Source of the DNA: Chryseobacterium gleum
GTDB taxonomy: Bacteria; Bacteroidota; Bacteroidia; Flavobacteriales; Flavobacteriaceae
Direction of reading: 5' to 3'
DNA length: 64,000 nucleotides
Assembly: GCA_945897915.1 (NCBI GenBank)
Contig: CAMDGB010000002.1
Location: forward strand, 102,430-166,429
How positions within the stretch are numbered: position 1 is the first letter of the stretch; the number at the start of each line of letters is the position of its first letter. The translations under genes were made by a program, and so were the position numbers. Positions 44,391-52,308 of the stretch are shown here, one piece after another. Under the pieces are notes generated by a model. It was not told the origin of the DNA. It worked only from the letters and a program-made list of their open reading frames with translations, and did no database searches.

Positions 44391-44422
44391 AAAAAAGGTG
44401 AAACTTTCGTTTCACCCTTTTT
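44391..44422. terminator. Bidirectional terminator between tyrS and purF-like gene
   Basis: Arms AAAAAGGTGAAAC / GTTTCACCCTTTTT (one bulged C) with loop TTTC. Runs of T occur on both strands after the stem. The rest of the 210-base gap (44423-44543) shows nothing recognisable. Confidence 0.75.
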
Positions 44423-44543
44423 GCCCCAAATCTACCATAAAACTTAACCTACTAATTTTCTGGTGATATAAAAGTATATTAAGTTATTTCATTAAAATAA
44501 AATAATTGTTGTATGGTTAATATTCTCGATGAAATGCGCTTTT

Positions 44544-46442
44544 TTAATAAGCACGCGCTCCATTTCCTTCATAAAAGTTAATAAAAGCGGTATTTACAAC
44601 GCGGTTTCCTCCAGGTGTTGGATAGTTTCCAGTAAAATACCAATCGCCTAAATTTTTAGGACACGCTTTGTGTAAATCTTCAACTTTTTGAAAAATAATT
44701 TTCACTTTTGCTTTTATTTCTTTTGTCGTTAGCATTTGAGCCATTTTATCTGAAATTTGTTCATCAGTAAAAGGATTATAAATTTCTTTTACATGATTGA
44801 CAACTTCAGTATCTTTTAAACCTTGCTGTGCTTTACATTTTTTATAAACATCTTCAACAATTTGATACTGATTGGTTTCCTTTAAAAGTTCTAATGCAGC
44901 TTTAAAAGCTATAAATCCTTCTAATGTACTCATGTCTATTCCGTAACAATCGGGATATCTAATTTGAGGAGCAGAAGAAACAACTACAATTTTCTTAGGA
45001 TGCAATCGGTCTAAAATTTTAATGATACTTTGTTTTAATGTAGTACCACGAACTATGCTATCGTCAATAATTACCAAATTATCTGTGGGTTTTACCACGC
45101 CGTATGTAATGTCGTAAACATGTGCAACCATTTCATCTCTGCTACTGTCTTCAGTAATAAAAGTACGAAGTTTGACATCTTTAATGGCTATTTTTTCAGT
45201 ACGAACTTTTTCGGCTAAAATTTCATTTAACCCTTTTTCATCTAAAGTATCTTTTTCAGCAATAATATCTTTAACTTTTTGTTCGTCTAAGAATTTTTGA
45301 GCGGCTTCAGCCATGCCATAAAATGATGTTTCTGCCGTGTTTGGAATAAATGAAAATACTGAATTATGAATGTCGTTTTCAATTTCTTTCAACACACTTG
45401 GAAAAACATATTTTCCTAATAATTTTCTTTCTTGATATATTTCGGCATCGCTTCCGCGAGAAAAATAAATTCTTTCAAAAGAACAGGATTTTTTATCAGT
45501 ACATTCTCTAATATTTTCGAAAAGTACATTCCCGTTTTTCTTAACAATAATGGCATCTCCAGCTTCTAATTCTTTCACATCTTCGAAGGCTACATTAAAA
45601 ACCGTTTGAATTACCGGTCGTTCTGAAGCTACTACCACAATTTCATCATCATGATAATAATAAGCAGGGCGAATTCCGTTTGGATCTCTAACCACAAAAG
45701 CGTCTCCGTGACCTAAAAGTCCCGCCATAGCATAACCACCATCAAAATTTTTAGAGGCTCTTTTTAAAATTCTTCCAATATTTAATCGCTCTACAATTAC
45801 GGGCGATGCTTCCAATTTAGTCAGTCCTTCGTTTTTGCAATCTAAATACAATTCTGTAATTTCATCATCTAAAAAATGACCAATTTTTTCCATTACGGTA
45901 ACCGTATCTGCCAATAGTTTTGGATGTTGTCCGACATCGACTAAATCTTGAAATAATTCTTTAACATTGGTCATGTTAAAATTTCCGGCTATTAATAAAT
46001 TTCTGTGCATCCAATTGTTCTGACGTAAAAAAGGATGTACACTCTCGATGCTGTTTTTTCCAAAAGTTCCATATCGTACGTGACCTAAAAACAATTCGCC
46101 AACATAAGGAATGTGTTCTTTTTGCAAGGCTACATTATTTTGATACGATGGATTTTTCGATAATTCCTCTGAAATTCTGGCATTTATTTGTCCAAAAATA
46201 TCCTGAATAGGTTGTGCTTGGTTAGAACGAATTCTACTAATATATCTTTGTCCAGGTTGTACGTCTAATTTTATACTGGCAAAGCCTGCTCCATCTTGTC
46301 CACGATTGTGCTGTTTTTCCATTAAAAGGTACATTTTTTCTACCCCGTAAAAAGCTGTACCATATTTTTCTCTATAGTATTCTAATGGTTTTAAAAGTCT
46401 AAGTAAGGCAATTCCACATTCGTGTTTAATAGCGTCGCTCAT
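44544..46442 (-). CDS. Amidophosphoribosyltransferase (PurF-like, long form)
   Basis: Class II glutamine amidotransferase fused to a type I phosphoribosyltransferase, the plan of PurF, which makes 5-phosphoribosylamine from PRPP and glutamine. 632 residues, well over the usual 470-510. The glutaminase domain starts with KHECGIALLRL, placing the catalytic Cys at residue 9 (normally exposed as Cys2 or after a short propeptide), and has NRGQDGAGFASI and GHVRYGTFGKNS. The PRPP loop is NLVIIDDSIVRGTT near 455-468. Extra sequence lies between the domains (about 365-430) and at the C-terminus. Long forms occur in Bacteroidota, often beside a standard PurF, so the exact role is open. Confidence 0.85.
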   Translation of the reverse strand: MSDAIKHECGIALLRLLKPLEYYREKYGTAFYGVEKMYLLMEKQHNRGQDGAGFASIKLDVQPGQRYISRIRSNQAQPIQDIFGQINARISEELSKNPSYQNNVALQKEHIPYVGELFLGHVRYGTFGKNSIESVHPFLRQNNWMHRNLLIAGNFNMTNVKELFQDLVDVGQHPKLLADTVTVMEKIGHFLDDEITELYLDCKNEGLTKLEASPVIVERLNIGRILKRASKNFDGGYAMAGLLGHGDAFVVRDPNGIRPAYYYHDDEIVVVASERPVIQTVFNVAFEDVKELEAGDAIIVKKNGNVLFENIRECTDKKSCSFERIYFSRGSDAEIYQERKLLGKYVFPSVLKEIENDIHNSVFSFIPNTAETSFYGMAEAAQKFLDEQKVKDIIAEKDTLDEKGLNEILAEKVRTEKIAIKDVKLRTFITEDSSRDEMVAHVYDITYGVVKPTDNLVIIDDSIVRGTTLKQSIIKILDRLHPKKIVVVSSAPQIRYPDCYGIDMSTLEGFIAFKAALELLKETNQYQIVEDVYKKCKAQQGLKDTEVVNHVKEIYNPFTDEQISDKMAQMLTTKEIKAKVKIIFQKVEDLHKACPKNLGDWYFTGNYPTPGGNRVVNTAFINFYEGNGARAY

Positions 46443-46503
46443 AGTTGTTGTTGTTTATTCTAAATGTAATACCTAAACGGATTTATATAATTTTCTATTA
46501 AAA

Positions 46504-46525
46504 ATGCCCCGAAATTTCGAGGCAT
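46504..46525 (-). terminator. Terminator after pfkB-family gene
   Basis: Minus-strand stem ATGCCTCGAAA / TTTCGGGGCAT (one T-G wobble) followed by TTTTTAA, 10 bases past the kinase stop and upstream of the purF-like gene. Confidence 0.75.
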
Positions 46526-46534
46526 AGTTTGGTC

Positions 46535-47458
46535 TTATAATTGGATATCAAATTGTGTTAACGCTTTAAATTGTTGTAAACGAGCATAAACTTCTTCTTT
46601 GTTCAAGTTTACCATTCTTTCCGTTCCAAATTTTTCTACACAAAAAGAAGCTAAATTTGAGCCATGAATAATAGCGTTTTTCATGTTTTCAAAAGAAATG
46701 TCTTCCGATTGCGAAAGATATCCTGAAAATCCACCTGCAAAAGTGTCGCCTGCTCCTGTTGGATCAAAAACTTCTTCTAAAGGCAACGCTGGCGCGAAGA
46801 AAACATCTTTATTATGGAAAATTAAGGCTCCATGTTCGCCTTTTTTAATGACTACATATTTAGGCCCCATGGTATGAATTTTTGCTGCGGCTTTTACTAA
46901 AGAATATTCTCCAGATAATTGACGCGCTTCTTCATCGTTGATGGTAATCACGTCTACACGTTTTATAACTTCTAATAATTCTGGTAAAGCACAATCCATC
47001 CAAAAGTTCATAGTATCTAAAACTACTAATTTTGGTTGGGTTGTCATTTGATTTAAAACGAACGATTGTACAATTGGGTGTAAATTACCCAACATAACAA
47101 CCGATGCGTCTTTATATGCTTGTGGCACTACTGGATTAAAATCTGCTAATACATTTAACTCAGTAGCCAATGTATCACGAGAATTCATATCATTATGGTA
47201 TTTTCCACTCCAAAAGAAGGTTTTTCCGCCTTTTACAATTTCAATTCCTTCAATGTTTATATTTCTTTCTGATAATAAATCTAAATGTACTTGAGGAAAA
47301 TCTTCACCTACAACAGAAACTATTGCAGCGTCAACATTAAAAAAAGAAGCCGATAAACCAATATATGTTGCTGCGCCGCCTAAAATTTTATCTGTTTTTC
47401 CAAAAGGTGTTTCAATGGCATCAAATGCTACCGTTCCTACAATTAATAATTTACTCAT
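46535..47458 (-). CDS. PfkB family carbohydrate/nucleoside kinase
   Basis: 307-residue ribokinase-fold kinase. The family motifs are present: the N-terminal glycine motif GGAATYIGLSASFF (about 27-40) with VVGEDFP, and the C-terminal signature FDPTGAGDTFAGGF (about 230-243) with the catalytic Asp. The phosphate acceptor could be a sugar or a nucleoside (adenosine-kinase-like); it cannot be told by eye. It lies between the PurF-like gene and recX; the hairpin between it and the PurF-like gene suggests separate units. A purine-salvage role is attractive given the neighbours but unproven. Confidence 0.88.
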   Translation of the reverse strand: MSKLLIVGTVAFDAIETPFGKTDKILGGAATYIGLSASFFNVDAAIVSVVGEDFPQVHLDLLSERNINIEGIEIVKGGKTFFWSGKYHNDMNSRDTLATELNVLADFNPVVPQAYKDASVVMLGNLHPIVQSFVLNQMTTQPKLVVLDTMNFWMDCALPELLEVIKRVDVITINDEEARQLSGEYSLVKAAAKIHTMGPKYVVIKKGEHGALIFHNKDVFFAPALPLEEVFDPTGAGDTFAGGFSGYLSQSEDISFENMKNAIIHGSNLASFCVEKFGTERMVNLNKEEVYARLQQFKALTQFDIQL

Positions 47459-47480
47459 TTACTTTGATTTTAATAAGCTG

Positions 47481-47488
47481 CAAAGATA
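47481..47488 (-). promoter_or_regulatory. -7 promoter box of the pfkB-family gene
   Basis: TATCTTTG on the minus strand, 22 bases before the ATG at 47458. No standard TTG element seen. Confidence 0.5.
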
Positions 47489-47564
47489 GTTATTCCGTTT
47501 GAAGTTTAAAAATGTTAGACTAATTTTAGTAATAAAAATATTTCGTTTAAAAGAATCCCATTTT

Positions 47565-47572
47565 TACTTTTG
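47565..47572 (+). promoter_or_regulatory. -7 promoter box of recX
   Basis: TACTTTTG, 28 bases before the recX ATG. A second match (TAATTTTG at 47592-47599) ends one base before the ATG and would start transcription inside the gene, so the upstream one is preferred. Confidence 0.45.
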
Positions 47573-47600
47573 TAAAAGTTATTTTTTATAGTAATTTTGA

Positions 47601-48107
47601 ATGACTATTAATTTATTGTTTTTAAATTTGGAATCTCCAAAAAAAACCACACTTACAACTAACGAAATCATCAGCAAATTAGAGTATTACTGCTCTTACC
47701 AAGATCGTTGTCATAAAGAAGTGGAACAAAAATTACGAAGTTTTACCTTACTTCCGGAATTAAAGGAACAAATTATTGTACATCTTATCGAAAATAAATA
47801 TATCGATGAGGAACGTTTTTCTAAAAGTTTCACAAGAGGAAAACACAATTATAAAGGTTGGGGTAAAAACCGAATTGTTCAAGAATTAAAATTTAGAGAT
47901 ATCTCCAAAAGAAACATCGATTTGGCTTTATTGGAACTACCAAACGATATTTATTTAGCTAATTTTCATACACTTTCAGAAAAAAATTGGAACGCCATTA
48001 AGGAACGAAAAGGACAAAAGAAAAATAAAAAATTTGTTGATTTTTTACTCCGAAAAGGATACGAAACCAGTTTGATTTTTGAAAAACTTAAGCAACTAGA
48101 TAATTAG
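47601..48107 (+). CDS. recX: Regulatory protein RecX
   Basis: 168-residue RecX family protein, an inhibitor that caps or destabilises RecA filaments. Family features: LEYYCSYQDRCHKEVEQKL (about 27-45), IVHLIENKYIDEERFSKSFTRGKHNYKGWGK (given in part: YIDEERF, then W-G-K), and later repeats of the three-helix RecX module ending in FVDFLLRKGYETSLIFEKL. The first 20 residues (MTINLLFLNLESPKK) look unlike other RecX starts, so an internal start (TTG at 47628) is possible. recA is not in the window. It is followed by an inverted repeat overlapping its stop codon. Confidence 0.9.
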   Translation: MTINLLFLNLESPKKTTLTTNEIISKLEYYCSYQDRCHKEVEQKLRSFTLLPELKEQIIVHLIENKYIDEERFSKSFTRGKHNYKGWGKNRIVQELKFRDISKRNIDLALLELPNDIYLANFHTLSEKNWNAIKERKGQKKNKKFVDFLLRKGYETSLIFEKLKQLDN

Positions 48108-48125
48108 CCAATTAAAAAATTGGCT
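48106..48125. repeat. Inverted repeat at the recX stop codon
   Basis: AGCCAATT / AATTGGCT with loop AAAA, overlapping the recX TAG. There is no T-run after it. A partial third copy (AATTGGC) follows at about 48143. Weak terminator or protein site; undecided. Confidence 0.4.
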
Positions 48126-48160
48126 GATTGACACATGAAATAATTGGCACATTAATTTCC

Positions 48161-48168
48161 TATCTTTG
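48161..48168 (+). promoter_or_regulatory. -7 promoter box of thiL
   Basis: TATCTTTG, 16 bases before the ATG at 48185. It decides the start, because the longer frame from 48128 would be upstream of the promoter. Confidence 0.55.
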
Positions 48169-48184
48169 CAAAAAACAAAAACTC

Positions 48185-49234
48185 ATGTTAGAAAATAAAG
48201 ATCAAAAAACAACGAGCCTTGCCAGTTTAGGTGAATTCGGATTAATTGAACATTTAACCAAGCATTTCAAAATTAATCAAGAAAGCACTATTAAAAGTAT
48301 TGGTGACGATGCCGCTGTTTTAGATTTTAAAGACAAAAAAGTAGTAATTTCTACCGATTTATTAGTAGAAGGTGTGCATTTTGATTTAAGTTACATGCCA
48401 CTAAAACACTTGGGATACAAAGCAATTGTGTCTACTATTTCAGATATTTGTGCGATGAATGCGCTGCCAACTCAGGTAACCGTTTCCGTAGCCGTTTCTA
48501 ATCGTTTTCCGTTAGAAGCTATGGAAGAACTTTTTGCAGGAATTACTTTAGCAGCCAACGCTTATAACGTAGATGTAATTGGTGGCGACACCACCTCTTC
48601 TCAAAAAGGATTAATTATTAGTATTACGGCTATTGGCGAGGCGAATTTAGAAGAAATTACCTACCGAAATGGCGCACAACAAACTGATTTATTAGTTGTT
48701 TCTGGCGATTTAGGCGCGGCTTATATGGGTTTACAAGTTTTGGAAAGAGAAAAACAAGTGTTTCAAGTCAACCCGAATAACCAACCTATTTTAGACGATT
48801 ATACTTATTTAATTGAACGTCAATTGAAGCCAGAAGCCAGAAATGACGTAAAAGAATTGTTAGAAAAATTAGAAGTAAAACCTAAGGCTATGATTGATAT
48901 TTCAGACGGATTGTCCTCTGAAATTATGCATATTTGTAAGCAAAGTAAATTAGGTTGTAATGTATACGAAGAAAAAATTCCGGTTGACCCACAATTAATA
49001 AATGTGTGCGAAGAATTTAATGTAGATATTACCACAATTGCTTTGAATGGCGGTGAAGATTACGAATTGCTTTTCACAATTAAAATGGAAGATTTCGAAA
49101 AAATAAAACACAATCCAAATTTTACCATTATTGGTCATATGGTAGCGGAAAATGAAGGGATGCATTTGGTGACTCGTGCCAACACAAAAATTGAACTAAA
49201 AGCCAGAGGCTGGAATGCTATAATTGAGGAATAG
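48185..49234 (+). CDS. thiL: Thiamine-phosphate kinase
   Basis: Makes thiamine diphosphate from thiamine phosphate with ATP, the last step of thiamine cofactor synthesis. 349 residues from the ATG at 48185 (MLENKDQKTTSLASLGEFGLIEHL). PurM/ThiL-fold motifs: SIGDDAAVLDF (Mg-ATP site), STDLLVEGVHFDL, the helix region GYKAIVSTISDICAMNA, DVIGGDTTSS, and the C-terminal NGGEDYELLFTI. It stands alone, without other thi genes, and there is no TPP-riboswitch-like structure in the short leader. It converges with rnhA across 18 bases. Confidence 0.94.
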   Translation: MLENKDQKTTSLASLGEFGLIEHLTKHFKINQESTIKSIGDDAAVLDFKDKKVVISTDLLVEGVHFDLSYMPLKHLGYKAIVSTISDICAMNALPTQVTVSVAVSNRFPLEAMEELFAGITLAANAYNVDVIGGDTTSSQKGLIISITAIGEANLEEITYRNGAQQTDLLVVSGDLGAAYMGLQVLEREKQVFQVNPNNQPILDDYTYLIERQLKPEARNDVKELLEKLEVKPKAMIDISDGLSSEIMHICKQSKLGCNVYEEKIPVDPQLINVCEEFNVDITTIALNGGEDYELLFTIKMEDFEKIKHNPNFTIIGHMVAENEGMHLVTRANTKIELKARGWNAIIEE

Positions 49235-49252
49235 ATTGGTTGGAAAACTATT

Positions 49253-49732
49253 TTACAACAATTTCTGTTCTTCCTTTTCGTAAAAAGTATCGATATTTAA
49301 TTTTTTTTGTTGCGAGGCCATTACTGCTAATTCGTCACAGCGTTCATTTTGAGGATGGTTGTTGTGTCCTTTTATCCACATGAATTTCACTTGATGTTGT
49401 CTGTAAATTTTTAAAAACCGCATCCATAAATCGGGATTTTTTTTGTCTTTGAAGTATTTCTTTTCCCATCCAAATACCCAACCTTTTTCTACTGAATCTA
49501 CAACATATTTAGAGTCCGAAACTACCAAAACAGTTGTTTTAGGCGTTTTCAATTTTTCTAAACCTACAATTACTGCTAATAATTCCATTCGATTATTTGT
49601 AGTATGTCTAAATCCTTCAAAAAATTCTTTTTTATATGGTGACCCCACCATTTCCATTACAACAGCATAACCGCCAGGACCGGGATTTCCTTTGGCAGCG
49701 CCGTCGGTGTATATGTGAACTTGGTAGGACAT
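49253..49732 (-). CDS. rnhA: Ribonuclease HI
   Basis: Degrades the RNA strand of RNA-DNA hybrids (R-loops, primers). 159 residues. The catalytic carboxylates appear in order: Asp in IYTDGAAKGNPG (about 10), Glu in NNRMELLAVIVGLE (about 50), Asp in VVSDSKYVVDSV (about 73) and the late Asp in NERCDELAVMAS (about 135), with His in KGHNNHPQN. All are intact. The gene has no N-terminal hybrid-binding domain, so it is the type 1 E. coli-like form. purN lies 82 bases upstream on the same strand, with only a weak possible hairpin between. Confidence 0.95.
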   Translation of the reverse strand: MSYQVHIYTDGAAKGNPGPGGYAVVMEMVGSPYKKEFFEGFRHTTNNRMELLAVIVGLEKLKTPKTTVLVVSDSKYVVDSVEKGWVFGWEKKYFKDKKNPDLWMRFLKIYRQHQVKFMWIKGHNNHPQNERCDELAVMASQQKKLNIDTFYEKEEQKLL

Positions 49733-49814
49733 TTTAGATTAATTAGATTGTTAGAAAGATAGATTTTTAGATGTTGAAATTAAGAAAATATTGCGGTTTG
49801 ACTTTCTAAGAAGT

Positions 49815-50378
49815 TTAACCTTCTAAAAATCTCTCAATTACTTTCGGAAAATGTTCCATTTCCAATTCGTGAATTTTTTTTGCGATTTCATCTGCAGTTG
49901 TACAATTTTCAATATTTACGTTAGTTTGAAATATAAATTCGCCTTCATCAAAATGTTCGTTTACGTAATGAACGGTGATTCCTGTTTTCTTTTCTTTATT
50001 TTCTAAAATAGCGTTGTGTACATTTATACCAAACATGCCTTTTCCGCCATAATTAGGCAACAAAGCAGGATGAATATTAATCACTTTACTTGGAAATTCG
50101 TTAATAATATGAATGGGAAACTTTAATAAAAAACCTGCTAACACAATTAAATCTGGTTGCAATTGCTTCAGTTGGCTTAAAACCGTATTCTCTGAAAGTT
50201 CCTTTTTATTGAAAACAAAAGTAGGAATTTTAAATTTTTTAGCTCTTTCAATTACTTTAGCTTCAGAATTGTTAGAAAACACGCCAACAACAGAAACTGT
50301 ATTGGACAAGTCAAAATAAGCCATAATATTTTCGGCATTAGAACCGTTTCCAGAAGCAAAAAGCACAATCTTCTTCAT
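49815..50378 (-). CDS. purN: Phosphoribosylglycinamide formyltransferase
   Basis: Third step of purine synthesis: formylation of GAR with 10-formyl-tetrahydrofolate. 187 residues. GAR transformylase features: N-terminal IVLFASGNGSNAENI (phosphate loop), the catalytic Asn and His in VINIHPALLPNYGGKGMFG (about 97-115), and the catalytic Asp in EHFDEGEFIFQ (about 140), with TGITVHYVNE before it. It is divergent from acpP across 245 bases and has its own promoter with a fair TTG/TAnnTTTG pair. Confidence 0.95.
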   Translation of the reverse strand: MKKIVLFASGNGSNAENIMAYFDLSNTVSVVGVFSNNSEAKVIERAKKFKIPTFVFNKKELSENTVLSQLKQLQPDLIVLAGFLLKFPIHIINEFPSKVINIHPALLPNYGGKGMFGINVHNAILENKEKKTGITVHYVNEHFDEGEFIFQTNVNIENCTTADEIAKKIHELEMEHFPKVIERFLEG

Positions 50379-50430
50379 TTAATTCTATTTTTTTTAACTT
50401 ATTGCAGCAATAAATCATATAAATATCACA

Positions 50431-50463
50431 CAAAAGTATAAATTCATTTAGGTTTAATGGCAA
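50431..50463 (-). promoter_or_regulatory. Promoter of purN
   Basis: Minus-strand TTG at 50461-50463, spacer 22, TACTTTTG at 50431-50438; 52 bases to the ATG at 50378. Confidence 0.5.
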
Positions 50464-50565
50464 AAATTAAAAGAAATTAAAAAATATTTTAAATGAAAAG
50501 CATAGAGAATTAGGGTATTTTAAGTTTTTTTTATATATTCGTTGTTATATTTACTAACAAAAATG

Positions 50566-50594
50566 TTGTTTTAAAATAAAGTTTTTTATTTTTG
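50566..50594 (+). promoter_or_regulatory. Promoter of acpP
   Basis: TTG at 50566-50568, spacer 18, TATTTTTG at 50587-50594; 28 bases to the ATG at 50623. Confidence 0.6.
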
Positions 50595-50622
50595 CAAACA
50601 AATAAATTAAAAATTAAAAATT

Positions 50623-50859
50623 ATGTCAGACATTGCATCAAGAGTAAAAGCGATTATCGTGGACAAATTAGGTGTTGACGAAAACGAAGTAGTAACAGAA
50701 GCAAGCTTCACTAACGATTTAGGTGCTGATTCATTAGACACTGTAGAGCTTATTATGGAATTCGAAAAAGAATTTGATATCCAAATTCCAGACGACCAAG
50801 CTGAAAACATTGCTACAGTAGGTCAAGCAATTTCTTACATCGAAGAAGCTAAGAAATAA
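50623..50859 (+). CDS. acpP: Acyl carrier protein
   Basis: 78-residue acidic carrier of growing fatty acyl chains. The phosphopantetheine site is Ser37 in the motif [14 protein letters not shown]; the N-terminal helix and the C-terminal segment [18 protein letters not shown] are canonical. It heads the conserved run acpP-fabF-rnc-IPExxxVDY-pyk. It has its own promoter and a strong terminator 9 bases after its stop, so abundant acpP mRNA is likely made as a single-gene transcript, with fabF transcribed mainly from a separate start. Confidence 0.98.
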   Translation: MSDIASRVKAIIVDKLGVDENEVVTEASFTNDLGADSLDTVELIMEFEKEFDIQIPDDQAENIATVGQAISYIEEAKK

Positions 50860-50867
50860 TAACCATT

Positions 50868-50895
50868 CATCCGTATAATTTTTTTTATACGGATG
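50868..50895 (+). terminator. Terminator after acpP
   Basis: Perfect 11-base arms (CATCCGTATAA / TTATACGGATG) with a T6 loop, followed by a T-rich run. Confidence 0.85.
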
Positions 50896-50932
50896 TTATT
50901 ATTTTTTGTTTCTGTTTTTAAAAATCTTTGTT

Positions 50933-50940
50933 TAGATTTG
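50933..50940 (+). promoter_or_regulatory. -7 promoter box of the fabF leader
   Basis: TAGATTTG fits TAnnTTTG. Transcription from here gives a leader of about 105 bases before fabF, or a short RNA ending at the hairpin at 50990-51030. The nearest upstream TTG is at a loose 24-base spacing. Confidence 0.45.
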
Positions 50941-50949
50941 TAAAAACAT

Positions 50950-50986
50950 TGATTGTATTACAATCATTCACATAAGACATTTATGT
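50950..50986 (+). repeat. Two small hairpins in the fabF leader
   Basis: TGATTGT-ATT-ACAATCA at 50950-50966 and ACATAA-GACAT-TTATGT at 50970-50986, back to back, directly before the terminator-like hairpin. Confidence 0.55.
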
Positions 50987-50989
50987 AAT

Positions 50990-51030
50990 ACCCAATGTTA
51001 ATATTTAAAATATACACATTGGGTTTTTCT
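50990..51030 (+). terminator. Terminator-like hairpin directly before fabF
   Basis: Arms ACCCAATGT / ACATTGGGT, with a further AATAT/ATAT pairing inside the loop, followed by TTTTTCT. It ends only about 20 bases before the fabF start, and no promoter box is visible between, so fabF mRNA must pass through it: a candidate attenuator. Confidence 0.6.
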
Positions 51031-51050
51031 ATATAACTAAAAAATAATTT

Positions 51051-52304
51051 ATGCAATTAAAACGTGTAGTGGTTACAGGGCTTGGAGCACTAACTCCAAT
51101 TGGAAACAACATTCAAGAATATTGGAATGCCTTAATTAGCGGAAAAAGCGGTGCTGCGCCAATTACTTATTATGACACTGAAAAACATAAAACCAAATTT
51201 GCTTGCGAAGTAAAAAACTTCAATATCGAAGAATTTATCGATAGAAAAGAAGCAAGACGAATGGACAAATTTGCACAATATGCCATTGTAGCTGGTGAAC
51301 AAGCTATTGCTGATTCGGGTATTTTAGATTCAAACGTAAATAAACAAAGAGTAGGTGTGATTTGGGGTGCTGGAATTGGTGGTTTAGAAACTTTCCAAGA
51401 AGAAGTACTAAGTTATGCTAAAGGAGACGGAACACCTCGTTTTAATCCTTTTTTTATTCCTAAAATGATTGCCGATATTGCACCAGCTCATATTTCTATG
51501 AGAAATGGCTTTATGGGTCCAAACTATACAACAGTTTCCGCTTGTGCTTCATCAGCAAATGCTATGATTGACGCTTTCAACTACATACGTTTAGGAATGT
51601 GTGATGTAATTGTGTCAGGAGGTTCTGAAGCAGCAGTAACAATTGCAGGAATGGGTGGTTTTAACTCTATGCAAGCCTTGTCTACAAGAAACGATTCGCC
51701 AGAAACGGCTTCTAGACCTTTTGATGCTAACAGAGATGGTTTTGTTTTGGGCGAAGGTGCAGGTGCCCTAGTTTTTGAAGAGTACGAACATGCAAAAGCA
51801 CGTGGTGCAAAAATATATTGTGAAGTTGGCGGCGGCGGAATGTCATCTGATGCCTATCACTTAACGGCTCCGCATCCAGAAGGAATTGGAGTTATTGCAG
51901 TAATGGAAAATACGTTACGCGATGCAGGTATGAAACCCGAAGAAGTAGATCACATAAATACTCACGGAACTTCAACCCCTTTGGGAGATGTTGCAGAATT
52001 AAAAGCAATAAGCCATGTTTTTGGGAGCCATGCGAAAAATATAAATATCAATTCTACAAAATCAATGACAGGGCATTTGTTAGGTGCTGCTGGAGCGATT
52101 GAAGCAATTGCTTCGATATTAGCAATGAAACACAGTCTTGTTCCTCCAACAATAAACCACACCACAGTAGATGAAAATATTGATCCGGCTTTAAACTTGA
52201 CATTAAACACGCCTCAAAAAAGAGAAATAAAAGTAGCAATGAGTAATACTTTTGGATTTGGTGGACATAATGCTTGTGTGCTTTTCAAAAAATTAGAAGA
52301 ATAA
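51051..52304 (+). CDS. fabF: Beta-ketoacyl-ACP synthase II
   Basis: Condensing enzyme of fatty acid elongation, joining malonyl-ACP to acyl-ACP. 417 residues. The catalytic triad is present: Cys165 in TVSACASSANAM, His in NTHGTSTPLGD (about 304) and His in KSMTGHLLGAAGAIE (about 340), with the C-terminal SNTFGFGGHN. FabF rather than FabB is suggested by length and the N-terminal RVVVTGLGALTPIGNN. It is followed by rnc after 4 bases. Its leader carries a terminator-like hairpin, suggesting control after initiation. Confidence 0.97.
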   Translation: MQLKRVVVTGLGALTPIGNNIQEYWNALISGKSGAAPITYYDTEKHKTKFACEVKNFNIEEFIDRKEARRMDKFAQYAIVAGEQAIADSGILDSNVNKQRVGVIWGAGIGGLETFQEEVLSYAKGDGTPRFNPFFIPKMIADIAPAHISMRNGFMGPNYTTVSACASSANAMIDAFNYIRLGMCDVIVSGGSEAAVTIAGMGGFNSMQALSTRNDSPETASRPFDANRDGFVLGEGAGALVFEEYEHAKARGAKIYCEVGGGGMSSDAYHLTAPHPEGIGVIAVMENTLRDAGMKPEEVDHINTHGTSTPLGDVAELKAISHVFGSHAKNININSTKSMTGHLLGAAGAIEAIASILAMKHSLVPPTINHTTVDENIDPALNLTLNTPQKREIKVAMSNTFGFGGHNACVLFKKLEE

Positions 52305-52308
52305 CTTC

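Noticed and set aside
47592..47599. TAATTTTG as the recX promoter box
   Set aside because: It ends one base before the ATG, so transcription would begin inside the gene; a better-placed box lies at 47565-47572.
48128..48184. TPP riboswitch or longer start before thiL
   Set aside because: The leader is only 16 bases from promoter box to ATG, leaving no room for a riboswitch, and the upstream codons lie before the promoter.
50379..50565. Small gene or RNA in the purN-acpP divergent gap
   Set aside because: Only promoter-type sequence is seen; no open frame with coding character and no stable hairpin.
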